From Paenarthrobacter ureafaciens (GTDB lineage: Bacteria > Actinomycetota > Actinomycetes > Actinomycetales > Micrococcaceae): a stretch of 64,000 bases of DNA. Within the stretch, counting starts at the first letter, position 1. The number at the start of each line of letters is the position of its first letter. The notes under the pieces are model-generated. The model did no database searches. It was not told the DNA's origin and worked only from the letters and a program-made list of their open reading frames with translations. Positions 17,122-24,880 of this stretch are shown here, in pieces. The position numbers and the translations under genes were made by a program. The stretch covers positions 1,116,001-1,180,000 of the forward strand of contig NZ_SBHM01000007.1 in the NCBI RefSeq assembly GCF_004028095.1, in the 5' to 3' direction.

Positions 17122-17435
17122 AATCCTTTCAAACTGTGTCTCACATCAGTAGTACACCTCAATCTTGCCTGAGTTTACTTACTTGCTCATCCTAAAAGGA
17201 CGGAGCTGCAGGTCCAGAAGGATTGTTTACCGGCCGACGAGGTCTTCGGCCGAGGCAGGACCGCGCTGCGGGTCGCCGACAATGCACTCAGCCTGCATGG
17301 TAATCCCGGTACCTCAGTTTTTCGGCAATCAAAGCGATTTATTCCGGGTGGGCGCCGCCGGTAGTGCTCAGGGAACCGCAGGGGAAGCTCCTTCACCGGT
17401 CTCCGGACCCGCCCGGTTCGCGGCGTCATCGTAGT

Positions 17436-18446
17436 TCACGATGCCGGTTCCGCAGCGGAACAGGATGGGCCCGTCATCACGACATTCCGCACAGGCTGGC
17501 CGGCGGCAAGCCGGTTGATATTTTCAATGATTTCCTGGGATCGTCCTCTGAAAGTCTCTTCGGTGACCGCCGAGGAGTGCGGCGTCATGATGACGTTGTC
17601 CAAGGATTCGAAGGGCAGTGTGCTTGATTTTCCGACGCCGCCGGGTCCGGGATACCCATACCAGACATCAATGGCTGCTCCGGCAATGCGGTGATGTTTC
17701 AATGCGGAATAAAGAGCTTTTTCCTGCACAACGGGACCGCGTGCCACATTGACCAATAGGCCTTCGGGTCCCAATGCGTCCAACTGGGTTGCTCCGATGA
17801 TCCCAGCGGTCTCGGGCGTCAGAGGAGTACTGATCACGAGAGCGTCAGAGTCGCTCAGGGCCGTGAGCAAATCCTCGTTGGATCCGGCCCACCGGAGCCC
17901 GTGTGCTTTCGCGTCGACTGATCCTGTCCGGGTCACGGCGATGCCTTCGGCGCCGAAGGACTGCAGGAGCTTCCATGAGGCGGCCCCGATGTGACCAAAG
18001 CCGAGGAATGTCACAACCGCGCCCCTGAGCGTTTTGGGCTGAGGCAGGCCGCGGCGATAGACGCTTGAGTGCCACTTGCCTTTCCGCAAGGCTGCGTCCT
18101 GGGCGATGAGGTCGCGCCGGAGTGCGACGAGGACGGTGGCCACGTATTCGGCGATCGATCCTTCATGGTGGAAGGTGTTGGCGCACACAGCTTCTGTGTT
18201 GAGGGCCTCCGGCTCGATTCCGTCGAAGCCGGCGCCGGCGGTATGAATCAGCCGGAGTCTATTGGCTCCTGCTCCCATTGCCTTGGTCAGGCGCGGTCCG
18301 ACGAAGACATCGGCGTCGCGGAGCGCGGACAGTACGGCGGGATCGTCCCAGGATCTGTGCCAGGAGATGGCCGTTCCCGGGGCAAGTCCCAGTTCAAAGG
18401 CGGGGCGGTGGACGATGAGGCTAGCGTCGGCGATGACGATTTTCAT
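17436..18446 (-). CDS. D-2-hydroxyacid dehydrogenase (NAD-binding)
   Basis: 336-residue dehydrogenase of the D-isomer-specific family that interconverts a 2-keto acid and 2-hydroxy acid. Cofactor loop TFLGFGHIGAASW near 147-159, catalytic Arg in NVARGPVV near 241, Glu region QEKAL, and His in MTPHSSAVTEE near 295. ATG start at 18446. Last gene of a minus-strand set with the SMP-30 lactonase, dehydratase and GMC dehydrogenase, so it probably handles an acid from that pathway. The IS3 element inserted 270 bases downstream and did not hit it. Confidence 0.88.
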   Translation of the reverse strand: MKIVIADASLIVHRPAFELGLAPGTAISWHRSWDDPAVLSALRDADVFVGPRLTKAMGAGANRLRLIHTAGAGFDGIEPEALNTEAVCANTFHHEGSIAEYVATVLVALRRDLIAQDAALRKGKWHSSVYRRGLPQPKTLRGAVVTFLGFGHIGAASWKLLQSFGAEGIAVTRTGSVDAKAHGLRWAGSNEDLLTALSDSDALVISTPLTPETAGIIGATQLDALGPEGLLVNVARGPVVQEKALYSALKHHRIAGAAIDVWYGYPGPGGVGKSSTLPFESLDNVIMTPHSSAVTEETFRGRSQEIIENINRLAAGQPVRNVVMTGPSCSAAEPAS

Positions 18447-18535
18447 AGTCTCGTTTGCTAGGGCTTATTACTGGACGTGCCTTTCGCCCGGTGGCTCTGC
18501 ACCATCCCGGCACTGTCTCCCGGTATGGTGAAGGC

Positions 18536-19414
18536 CTATCCGCGGAAAGAGTACGGGGGTCTTCCTGTCACGCCCGGCTCCAGAACGAAGATTGCACCTG
18601 CATGGGGCTGGTCCTGTAGCTGCCGGGGCGTCAGGCCGTTGCGCGCTGACGTGATGAATAACTGATTGAGAGCGGGGCCGCCGAAGGCGACGCTGGTCGG
18701 CCTGCTAACGGGCAAGTCGAGTGTTTCCAGCAACACGCCTTCGGGGCTGAAGCGCTGGACACAGCCCCCGTCCCACATGGCCACCCAGATGGTTCCCTCG
18801 GCGTCGACCGCCATTCCGTCCGGCGTGGCGACAGGATGGGGCAGATCCACCAGAACGCGGCCGTTGCTGATCTGGCCTGTTTCGATATCGAAATCGTAGG
18901 CATCCAGCCTTCTGGTCGACGAATCGGTGAAGTAGAAGGTTTGGCCGTCCGGCGACCAGTCCAGGCCGTTTGAAATAGAAACGTTCTGGCGTACCGGGGT
19001 CACGCAGAGTGTGCTGCTGATTCGGTAGAGGCTCCCGGCCGATGGTGAAAGGTCCGTGGCCATGGTCCCGGCCCAAAGACGGCCGGCGGGATCACACGCG
19101 CCGTCATTCATCCGATTACCGGCAATGTCGGACTCAACCGGGACGGCGAGCTCGAAGGCGTTCCCATCGGGGTGGATGAAACCGATTCCGTCGCGTACTG
19201 CGCACACCAGTCCCCCTGACTGGCGCCGCGCCACCATGCCAACCGGCTGGCCGACGTCGATGCTGCGGTCCAGACCCGATGCGGGATCGAGCATGTGAAT
19301 CCTGCCGGCGAAGATGTCAACCCACAGCAGTTCCTGCCGCTGCTCGTCCCACCACGGCCCCTCGGCAAGATCCGCTCCGGCATCGATGGCAATGTCGACG
19401 TGCCTGCTTTTCAT
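18536..19414 (-). CDS. SMP-30/gluconolactonase/LRE-family lactonase
   Basis: 292-residue six-bladed beta-propeller that hydrolyses sugar lactones to aldonic acids with a divalent metal. Metal ligands seen: Glu in DLAEGPWWDE (near 18), Asn in SISNGLDWSPDG (near 145) and Asp in PDGMAVDAEG (near 195). It follows the dehydratase gene on the same strand, and would open the lactone made by the GMC dehydrogenase. Confidence 0.9.
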   Translation of the reverse strand: MKSRHVDIAIDAGADLAEGPWWDEQRQELLWVDIFAGRIHMLDPASGLDRSIDVGQPVGMVARRQSGGLVCAVRDGIGFIHPDGNAFELAVPVESDIAGNRMNDGACDPAGRLWAGTMATDLSPSAGSLYRISSTLCVTPVRQNVSISNGLDWSPDGQTFYFTDSSTRRLDAYDFDIETGQISNGRVLVDLPHPVATPDGMAVDAEGTIWVAMWDGGCVQRFSPEGVLLETLDLPVSRPTSVAFGGPALNQLFITSARNGLTPRQLQDQPHAGAIFVLEPGVTGRPPYSFRG

Positions 19415-19463
19415 GATCAGGAGTCTCCGAATGGCGGTTTTGATCCGGTGCGGTTAAGGGGTT

Positions 19464-19498
19464 CTGGTGTCGCGCGTTTGCCCGAAGCGCGACACCAG
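19464..19498 (-). terminator. Hairpin between dehydratase and lactonase genes
   Basis: Perfect 12-bp stem CTGGTGTCGCGC with its complement and an 11-base loop, placed 19 bases after the dehydratase stop. No T-run. It may terminate or attenuate transcription into the lactonase gene. Confidence 0.5.
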
Positions 19499-19516
19499 CG
19501 TCACCGCTTATGTTGA

Positions 19517-20662
19517 TTACGCAGCCGAGGCGAAACGTGCGTCGGTCAGCGTGTATTTTTCCAATGCTCCATCTGCGAATTCGATGCCCAGCCCTGGAAC
19601 TTCACGTGCTTCAACGTATCCCCCCGTGGCTGTGAGGGGCTGTTCCAGCAGCCCGTCCCAACCGGGGCCCCCGTAGGCGTCAAATTCGATCATTGGCGCA
19701 TTTTCGCAGCTGAGAATCATATGGAGCCCTGCGGCCAGTGCCACCCCGGTTCCGGAGCTGCAGGCAATGTGGGGGACGCACCACAGGTTCCAAGAGCTGG
19801 CCATATCGGCCACCCGCTTGCATTCGGAGATTCCGCCGACACTTGTGCAGTCCGGCTGCAGGACATCAAAGGTCCGCTTGCGCAGAAGGTCGAGGTACTC
19901 GTAGCGGGTAAGCAGCGATTCGCCGCCGGCGAGTTTGAGCGATACCCGGTCAGAGAGCCAGGAATGATCGTCGATGTACTGGGTGAGGCTGCGGGAAAGA
20001 ATGGGTTCTTCCAGCCACAACACGCCCAATTGCTCGAGTTCGGTGGCAAGGGTGAGCGCCTCCCGGCGGTCAAAGGCCATGTTCGCATCGACCATAATGT
20101 CAATGTCGGGACCGACTGCATCGCGGACGCGGGCGACCATGTCCACGCCCTTGCTCAGACTCGGACCATTGCGCAGCTTCATGGCGAAGAAACCCTGCTC
20201 AACGGCGGCTATAGACTCTTCCACTATTGCCTCGGTCGGCTTCAGGGACGGCGCGTAGTACGCTTTCACCTTCGACTTGGAGGCTCCCAGGAGACGGTAG
20301 ACAGGCTGGTTGCTGGCCTTGCCGAGAAGATCCCAGAGGGCGATGTCAATGCCACTCAGCGCGTAGGTCTCGATTCCGCGGCGGCCCCACATGTGTGTTG
20401 CATTGAGCATGTCCTGCCAGATGGACGCAATGTCCAGTGGGTCACGCCCGATGAGCATTGGACCCAGCTGGTGGTTGATGATGGGACCCACAGTGGGGAA
20501 GTATTCGGCTGAGAATCCGGCCTCACCGATCCCTTCGATACCTTCGTCGGTTTTTACCCGGACAATGATGCCGCCTTTGACGTTCACTTCCATCGCGCCC
20601 CAGCGGAGCGGCTCATCCAGTGGCACCCCGACGGGGAAAGCCTTTACCTCTGTTATCTTCAT
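19517..20662 (-). CDS. Enolase-superfamily sugar acid dehydratase (mandelate racemase/muconate lactonizing family)
   Basis: 381 residues. Capping domain first, then a TIM barrel with the metal ligands Asp in IMVDANMAFD (near 195), Glu in WLEEPIL (near 221) and Glu in LAGGESLL (near 247). A barrel Lys is in FAMKLRNG (near 163) and the catalytic His is in WCVPHIACSSG (near 297), the mandelate-racemase arrangement. Such enzymes dehydrate aldonic acids to 2-keto-3-deoxy acids. I chose ATG 20662 (GAAAGGACC upstream) over one 18 codons earlier. It supplies the substrate for the kinase and aldolase at 33 kb. Confidence 0.9.
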   Translation of the reverse strand: MKITEVKAFPVGVPLDEPLRWGAMEVNVKGGIIVRVKTDEGIEGIGEAGFSAEYFPTVGPIINHQLGPMLIGRDPLDIASIWQDMLNATHMWGRRGIETYALSGIDIALWDLLGKASNQPVYRLLGASKSKVKAYYAPSLKPTEAIVEESIAAVEQGFFAMKLRNGPSLSKGVDMVARVRDAVGPDIDIMVDANMAFDRREALTLATELEQLGVLWLEEPILSRSLTQYIDDHSWLSDRVSLKLAGGESLLTRYEYLDLLRKRTFDVLQPDCTSVGGISECKRVADMASSWNLWCVPHIACSSGTGVALAAGLHMILSCENAPMIEFDAYGGPGWDGLLEQPLTATGGYVEAREVPGLGIEFADGALEKYTLTDARFASAA

Positions 20663-20703
20663 GCTCTTAGGTCCTTTCGCGGGTGTCGCGAATTCTGCCG
20701 ACA

Positions 20704-20737
20704 GGCGGCCCGGCACTTCGGGAAATGCCGGGCCGCC
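20704..20737 (-). terminator. Terminator-like hairpin after the GMC operon
   Basis: Perfect 12-bp stem GGCGGCCCGGCA with its complement, 10-base loop, between the stop of the small GMC subunit and the start of the dehydratase gene. The dehydratase may therefore have its own promoter or be read through. Confidence 0.55.
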
Positions 20738-20751
20738 GTCCGTGTTTAGGG

Positions 20752-21465
20752 TTAGTGGTCTCGGGGAACAGACTCGTTCAGGTGCGGGATCAGGTCGTAC
20801 CAGTCGTAGTCGCCGTCATAGAAGTACTCCGTGGTGTCGTAAGTCCCGTCCATGGTGTCCTTAAGCGATTTCGGACCCGGGAATCCGATGGTTTTCCACC
20901 CCATCTGATCCTTGTTGCCGCCGTACACCGGGTCGCCGTAGAAGCCTTGGCGGGTGTGCAGGCACAGCGTGTCAAAGAACGGAAGGTTCTCATCGAACGA
21001 TCCCTGGAGGAACGTCGTGACCGGTTCCTTGGTGCCCAGCGTGACCTTGATCGGCTTTGGAGCCCCTGAAAGGGCAACCAGCACCTGGTCCTGCTGTTCC
21101 TCGTTCAGGTCGACGAAGTTCTTTCCGTCCACGTTCCGCGCAATGGCATCCAACGCCTTGACGCCTTCACGGTAAAGCTCCTGCATCTTGAACTGCCGGC
21201 CACGCCACGCGTCGGCATGCTTTCCTGACAGCTTCAGGAACCCCGAGCCATCCGCTGCCGCGAAAATATAGCCGATCCCCGACACGTACCGGTCGATGAA
21301 GACGACCACGCGGGCTTCCCTGGCCCCCGGGTCCTGGTCAGTGGGCATGATTCGCGCAGTGGCCGCCTCGACCGTGTTCCATTCGTGTTCGGTGAAGAAG
21401 TACCGCTCCGTCGAATCCGGGTCCACGGGTTCGCCGACGATTTCCCATTCTGATTTCAGTGTCAT
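20752..21465 (-). CDS. Gluconate 2-dehydrogenase subunit 3 family protein
   Basis: 237-residue small partner of a GMC-type flavoprotein dehydrogenase. The family hallmark YFFTEHEWNTVEAATARIMPTDQDPGA lies near 22-48, followed by the DRYVSGIGY segment. Small subunits of this family usually help export or stabilise the flavoprotein through a Tat signal; no clear twin-arginine signal is visible here. ATG 21465 follows AAAGGACAC. It lies 18 bases downstream of the GMC gene. Confidence 0.88.
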   Translation of the reverse strand: MTLKSEWEIVGEPVDPDSTERYFFTEHEWNTVEAATARIMPTDQDPGAREARVVVFIDRYVSGIGYIFAAADGSGFLKLSGKHADAWRGRQFKMQELYREGVKALDAIARNVDGKNFVDLNEEQQDQVLVALSGAPKPIKVTLGTKEPVTTFLQGSFDENLPFFDTLCLHTRQGFYGDPVYGGNKDQMGWKTIGFPGPKSLKDTMDGTYDTTEYFYDGDYDWYDLIPHLNESVPRDH

Positions 21466-21483
21466 TTCAGCGTGTCCTTTCCG

Positions 21484-23154
21484 TCAGGCCGGCTGGGCGA
21501 GCCGTTCGACCCGGCCCTTGGAGTAGGTGGTGGCGATATAGTCCGAGCAGCGCCAGGCGTTGGCCATCATGGTCAACGTGGGGTTCACGCCCGTAGCGGT
21601 CGGGAAGCCGGAGCCGTCAACAACAAACAGGTTGTCGACGTCGTGAGACTGGCCCCATTCATTGAGCACACTCTTGGACGGGTCTACGCCCATGCGGGCC
21701 GTGCCGTGCTGGTGGCAGGTATTGCCGGTCATCTTGTCCAGGTAGACCGGGACCGTCTTACGGGCACCGGCAGCTTCGAGGATTTCGGCGTTCTTGTCCA
21801 CCTGCCATTTGCCCATGGCGATGTCGTTGGCATGTGGCCGGTGGGTAATGCGGGCCACGGGCAGCCCCCAGGCGTCCTTAACTGTTGGGTCAAGGTCGAC
21901 CCGGTTTGATTCCACGGGCATGTCGTGGAGGATCAGGCCGATCTTCATGGCGTAGTTGTAATAGTTTCGGTCCGCGTCCTTGAGGGCGTCACCCCAGGTG
22001 GGGCGGCCCGGGAAGACCCAGTTGACTGGGTGACAGGTTTGCGAGGCTGAAATGATGCACCCGCCGATGTGGCCTCGGTTTTCATCAGTTTCGTAGAATT
22101 CCAGGGATCCGCCGGAGATGTAGTTACCGGCAAAGCCGTTCAACGGCTCGTCGATCTCGTTGTCGAACAGCCCGACGGCGAACAGGTATTCGTGGAATGT
22201 TGCATTCTTTCCCACCAGACCGGAGCTGTTCCCCAGCCCATCCGGGAACTGCGCAGAGCGGGAGAGCAACATCAGGCGAGCAGATTCGATGGCGCCCAAG
22301 GCAAGGATGACGACCTTGGCGTCCTGCTCGACCTCATTTCCGTCCGGGTCAACATAGAGGACGCCGGTGGCCTTGCCGTCTTTGCCGATCTTCACTTCGC
22401 GGACGAAGCTTTCTGCGCGGACCTCAAAGTTTCCCGTAGCCAGTGCGTCGGGGATGAAGGTGGTCAAGACGTTGGACCGGGCGCCGGAGGGATCACCGTA
22501 CTGGTTCCAGAAACTGGTTTTGTTGAACGGGTCGCGTCCGTTGTGGTTGTTGGTGACCATCGCATGGGGGATCGGGAATGCGTTGATACCCATCTTGTTG
22601 CACGCGTCATAGAAGCGTTTTCCGTAACGGGTAGGACGCAGGGGCGGGCTCGGGTAGCCCTTGGAACGGTATGGCTCGTACTTATCGGCCCCAGCGATGC
22701 CTGAGACTCCGAACGCCCATTCAACTTTCGTCAGGTAGGGTTCCAGGTGCTCGTATCGGAACGGCCAGTCGGCCAGGTTCATGCCGTCGATATCGCCGTG
22801 GAGGGAGCGCAGCATGAAGTCGGATTCCCGTGGCCTGGGCACCCAGCCCGCCCAGTGGTTCGTTCCGCCGCCGACCATCTGGGGGGTTGGGGAGAACGAG
22901 AAGGGCTGCGCCACTTCATCCTCGGCATAGCGGAGGGTTCGCGGGAACAGTGTTGGGTCGGGCCACATGTAATTGCGGTTGACGAATTTCAGCTCGTCTC
23001 CGGAGTAGTGTTCGTGGGCGCGAAGCCAAGGGCCCCGGTCAAAGCCGACCACTTTGAGCCCTGCCTCGCTCAAGACTTTCGCCGCCGTGCCGCCATTGGC
23101 ACCCAGTCCGACGACGACGGCGTCAACGGCTTCAGGCTTCTTCGTTGTAGCCAC
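21484..23154 (-). CDS. GMC-family FAD-dependent sugar dehydrogenase
   Basis: 556-residue flavoprotein that oxidises a sugar to its lactone or keto form. FAD-binding GLGANGGTAAKVLSEAGL near 13-30, GGGTNHWAGWVPRP near 100-113, and the C-terminal GMC region with HQHGTARMG (catalytic His) near 480 and GSGFPTATGVNPTLTMMANA near 515-534. I chose GTG 23154 because AGGAGAA precedes it; a longer frame upstream lacks a site. The cytochrome c subunit found in classical gluconate dehydrogenases is not encoded nearby, so the electron acceptor is open. Confidence 0.9.
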   Translation of the reverse strand: MATTKKPEAVDAVVVGLGANGGTAAKVLSEAGLKVVGFDRGPWLRAHEHYSGDELKFVNRNYMWPDPTLFPRTLRYAEDEVAQPFSFSPTPQMVGGGTNHWAGWVPRPRESDFMLRSLHGDIDGMNLADWPFRYEHLEPYLTKVEWAFGVSGIAGADKYEPYRSKGYPSPPLRPTRYGKRFYDACNKMGINAFPIPHAMVTNNHNGRDPFNKTSFWNQYGDPSGARSNVLTTFIPDALATGNFEVRAESFVREVKIGKDGKATGVLYVDPDGNEVEQDAKVVILALGAIESARLMLLSRSAQFPDGLGNSSGLVGKNATFHEYLFAVGLFDNEIDEPLNGFAGNYISGGSLEFYETDENRGHIGGCIISASQTCHPVNWVFPGRPTWGDALKDADRNYYNYAMKIGLILHDMPVESNRVDLDPTVKDAWGLPVARITHRPHANDIAMGKWQVDKNAEILEAAGARKTVPVYLDKMTGNTCHQHGTARMGVDPSKSVLNEWGQSHDVDNLFVVDGSGFPTATGVNPTLTMMANAWRCSDYIATTYSKGRVERLAQPA

Positions 23155-23247
23155 TGCGATTCTCCTAAATTCGATGACGGCACCACGTGCCGTCCACACT
23201 TTCTGTCTTTTTCAGTTCTCCGCTGCAGGAGCTGGTGCTGCGCGGTT

Positions 23248-23283
23248 GGGCCGCGTACCACCCACTTCCCGGGAACGCGGCCC
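23248..23283 (-). terminator. Hairpin between PfpI copy 2 and the GMC gene
   Basis: 9-bp stem GGGCCGCGT with its complement and an 18-base loop, just past the end of PfpI copy 2 in its reading direction. Possible terminator separating it from the GMC operon. Confidence 0.4.
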
Positions 23284-23344
23284 GTCCACACACTCCGCAG
23301 GTCACACGTACTGTGTGGCTTCTGCCTGGGGTTGGCGGCATCCG

Positions 23345-23962
23345 CTATGAGACGGACGCGCCGGTTTCGTATCGCGTGCCGGCCGGGTCGCCGGTCAGGT
23401 CTGTCGCGTGGTTGTGGGTGGTGTGTTCGGTTTCGGTGGGGCGGCCTTCGAGGTAGGCGATGATTGCGCGGGTGAAGTCGGGAAGATCGACCGGGGTCCT
23501 GGAGGTGATGACGTTCCCGTCCACGACAACAGCGTCATCGACCCAGGTGCCGCCGGCGTTTTCCACGTCGTCCTTGATCGGCAGGTAGCCGGTGGCGTTC
23601 TTGCCCTTGAGCACGCCGGCGGAGACCAGCACCCATCCGCCGTGGCAGATGGCGGTGACGAGTTTGCCTGCCTCATTCATGTCCCGGACGAGGCCGATCA
23701 TTTCAGGGTGAAGGCGCATGTTGTCCGGGGCGAAGCCGCCCGGGACGACAACGGCGTCGAAGTCGGAGGCGCTGACGTCGGCCGCAGCCGCGTCGACCTC
23801 CATCGGGTAGTGCTCCTTGCTGTGGTAACTGTTCTTCGTGCCGCTGCCAATGACGCGCACGTCCGCTCCGGCTTCCTGCAGGCGGAGCAGCGGGTACCAG
23901 CCCTCCAGGATCTGGTACTCATCCTCGATCAACAGGGCAATCTTTGATCCATGCAAACTCAT
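23345..23962 (-). CDS. DJ-1/PfpI-family protein (copy 2)
   Basis: 205 residues, nearly identical to the protein at 15204 over the first ~185, with the same ICHGGW catalytic segment and the same ribosome site and start. The C-terminus differs after the PTETEH segment (ends TRYETGASVS). The ATG at 23962 matches copy 1; a 37-codon extension upstream is not shared and lacks a site. A TCAGACCACC-type element lies 126 bases upstream at 24088, linking this copy to the 24-35 kb regulon. Confidence 0.9.
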   Translation of the reverse strand: MSLHGSKIALLIEDEYQILEGWYPLLRLQEAGADVRVIGSGTKNSYHSKEHYPMEVDAAAADVSASDFDAVVVPGGFAPDNMRLHPEMIGLVRDMNEAGKLVTAICHGGWVLVSAGVLKGKNATGYLPIKDDVENAGGTWVDDAVVVDGNVITSRTPVDLPDFTRAIIAYLEGRPTETEHTTHNHATDLTGDPAGTRYETGASVS

Positions 23963-23985
23963 GGGTGACTCACTTTCTCTTGTGT
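23406..23985 (-). repeat. Inverted repeat copy 2 (PfpI gene unit)
   Basis: Reverse-orientation partner of 15181-15760. The pair flanks about 7.6 kb with the IS3 element and the oxidative sugar cluster. Confidence 0.85.
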
Positions 23986-24087
23986 GTAGATATCGGAATG
24001 AACGGTTCGCAGGGGGTATATCCCGAGCGGACTGATCGCGAGTTGCTGGACTTGATGAACCACCGCGCGTCAATCATCCGGTTATCA

Positions 24088-24097
24088 GGTGGTCTGA
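24088..24097 (-). promoter_or_regulatory. Regulon A operator candidate upstream of PfpI copy 2
   Basis: GGTGGTCTGA on the plus strand, which is TCAGACCACC on the minus strand, the core shared with 25957, 26132, 27098 and 32239. The context on the minus strand is GTTCAGACCACCTGATAACC. Confidence 0.5.
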
Positions 24098-24229
24098 ACT
24101 CTTCCGCATTTGCTCACCGGTGTCAAGGTTTTTGGACGCGCTAGGTGGTGCTGAGTGAACTGCAGGGCTGAGCCGGCCTTGGGCATAGCGATGCCGCGGG
24201 CAGCGTCGGCCTGAGCTCCTGCCCGTGGT

Positions 24230-24880
24230 TCATGCAAGCGTTCTGGCAGCCGAGCGGATCAGCATGGCAACGGACACTGCCCCGGGATCGATGAACCCTC
24301 TGGAGTTTTCCCGCGCGTAGCTGGATTTGCCCTTGCGGGCAACCATGTCGGCAGTCGCGTCGCGGCCGGCTTCAGCCGCAGTCGCCGCCGACCTCAGTGC
24401 CTCTGACAGAGATTTCTCTTCCGTCAACTTCGCCTTCAGTGTTTGGACGGACGGGGCCAGCGCGTCGAACATGGTTTTGTCACCTTGTTTTACTTTGCCT
24501 CTCTCACTGACCCCCTGGGTGGCCGCTTCAAAGGCGTCTGACAGCAGTCCCGGACTGATAGTCGGAGCGTCGCCCACCGCTCTCGCCATCCGGAGGAAGA
24601 TGGTTCCGTAGAGCGCACCGCTGGACCCTCCGACCGAGGAAACGATATGCAGGCCGACATCCTTGAGGAACTCCCCTGGAGTCGCGGCTGCGTCCCAATC
24701 AGGCACAGACTTGAGCAGTGCGGACATTCCGCGCTCCATGTTTGAGCCGTGGTCTGCATCGCCGCTGGCGGCGTCTAGATCGCTGAGGGTGAGGTGCTGT
24801 TGGATGATCTGGTCTGCGAAATCCAGGATCCAGCGCTCCAAGTCGGTTCTTGTCAGGTTGGTGTCCGTCGTCATTTTCAT
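24230..24880 (-). CDS. Dihydroxyacetone kinase subunit L-like protein (DhaL)
   Basis: 216-residue nucleotide-binding partner of the DhaK-like protein. The Mg2+-binding acidic motif is intact in SGDADHGSNMERG (near 32-44). The loop SVGGSSGALYGT near 83-94 contacts the nucleotide. ATG 24880 overlaps the dhaK stop in an ATGA, so the two are coupled. No DhaM (PTS) gene is present, which points to direct use of ATP rather than phosphoenolpyruvate. The phosphorylated substrate is uncertain because its partner is unusual. Confidence 0.88.
   Translation of the reverse strand: MKMTTDTNLTRTDLERWILDFADQIIQQHLTLSDLDAASGDADHGSNMERGMSALLKSVPDWDAAATPGEFLKDVGLHIVSSVGGSSGALYGTIFLRMARAVGDAPTISPGLLSDAFEAATQGVSERGKVKQGDKTMFDALAPSVQTLKAKLTEEKSLSEALRSAATAAEAGRDATADMVARKGKSSYARENSRGFIDPGAVSVAMLIRSAARTLA

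Larger units (their letters stand above)
15890..17161 (-). mobile_element. Complete IS3-family insertion sequence with inverted repeats and 3-bp target duplication
   Basis: 1272 bp. The left end TGAGGTGT-N6-GATGTGAGACA (15890-15914) matches the inverted right end (17137-17161), which reads the same apart from the six central bases. The element is flanked on both sides by ATC (15887-15889 and 17162-17164), a 3-bp target duplication typical of IS3. It encodes orfA and orfB in a -1 frame relation. Intact ends, intact genes and an exact duplication point to a fairly recent insertion. Confidence 0.92.

Noticed and set aside
15181..23985. Composite transposon bounded by the PfpI repeats
   Set aside because: The repeats encode no transposase, have no terminal inverted ends and show no target duplication. 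The IS3 inside has its own ends and duplication.
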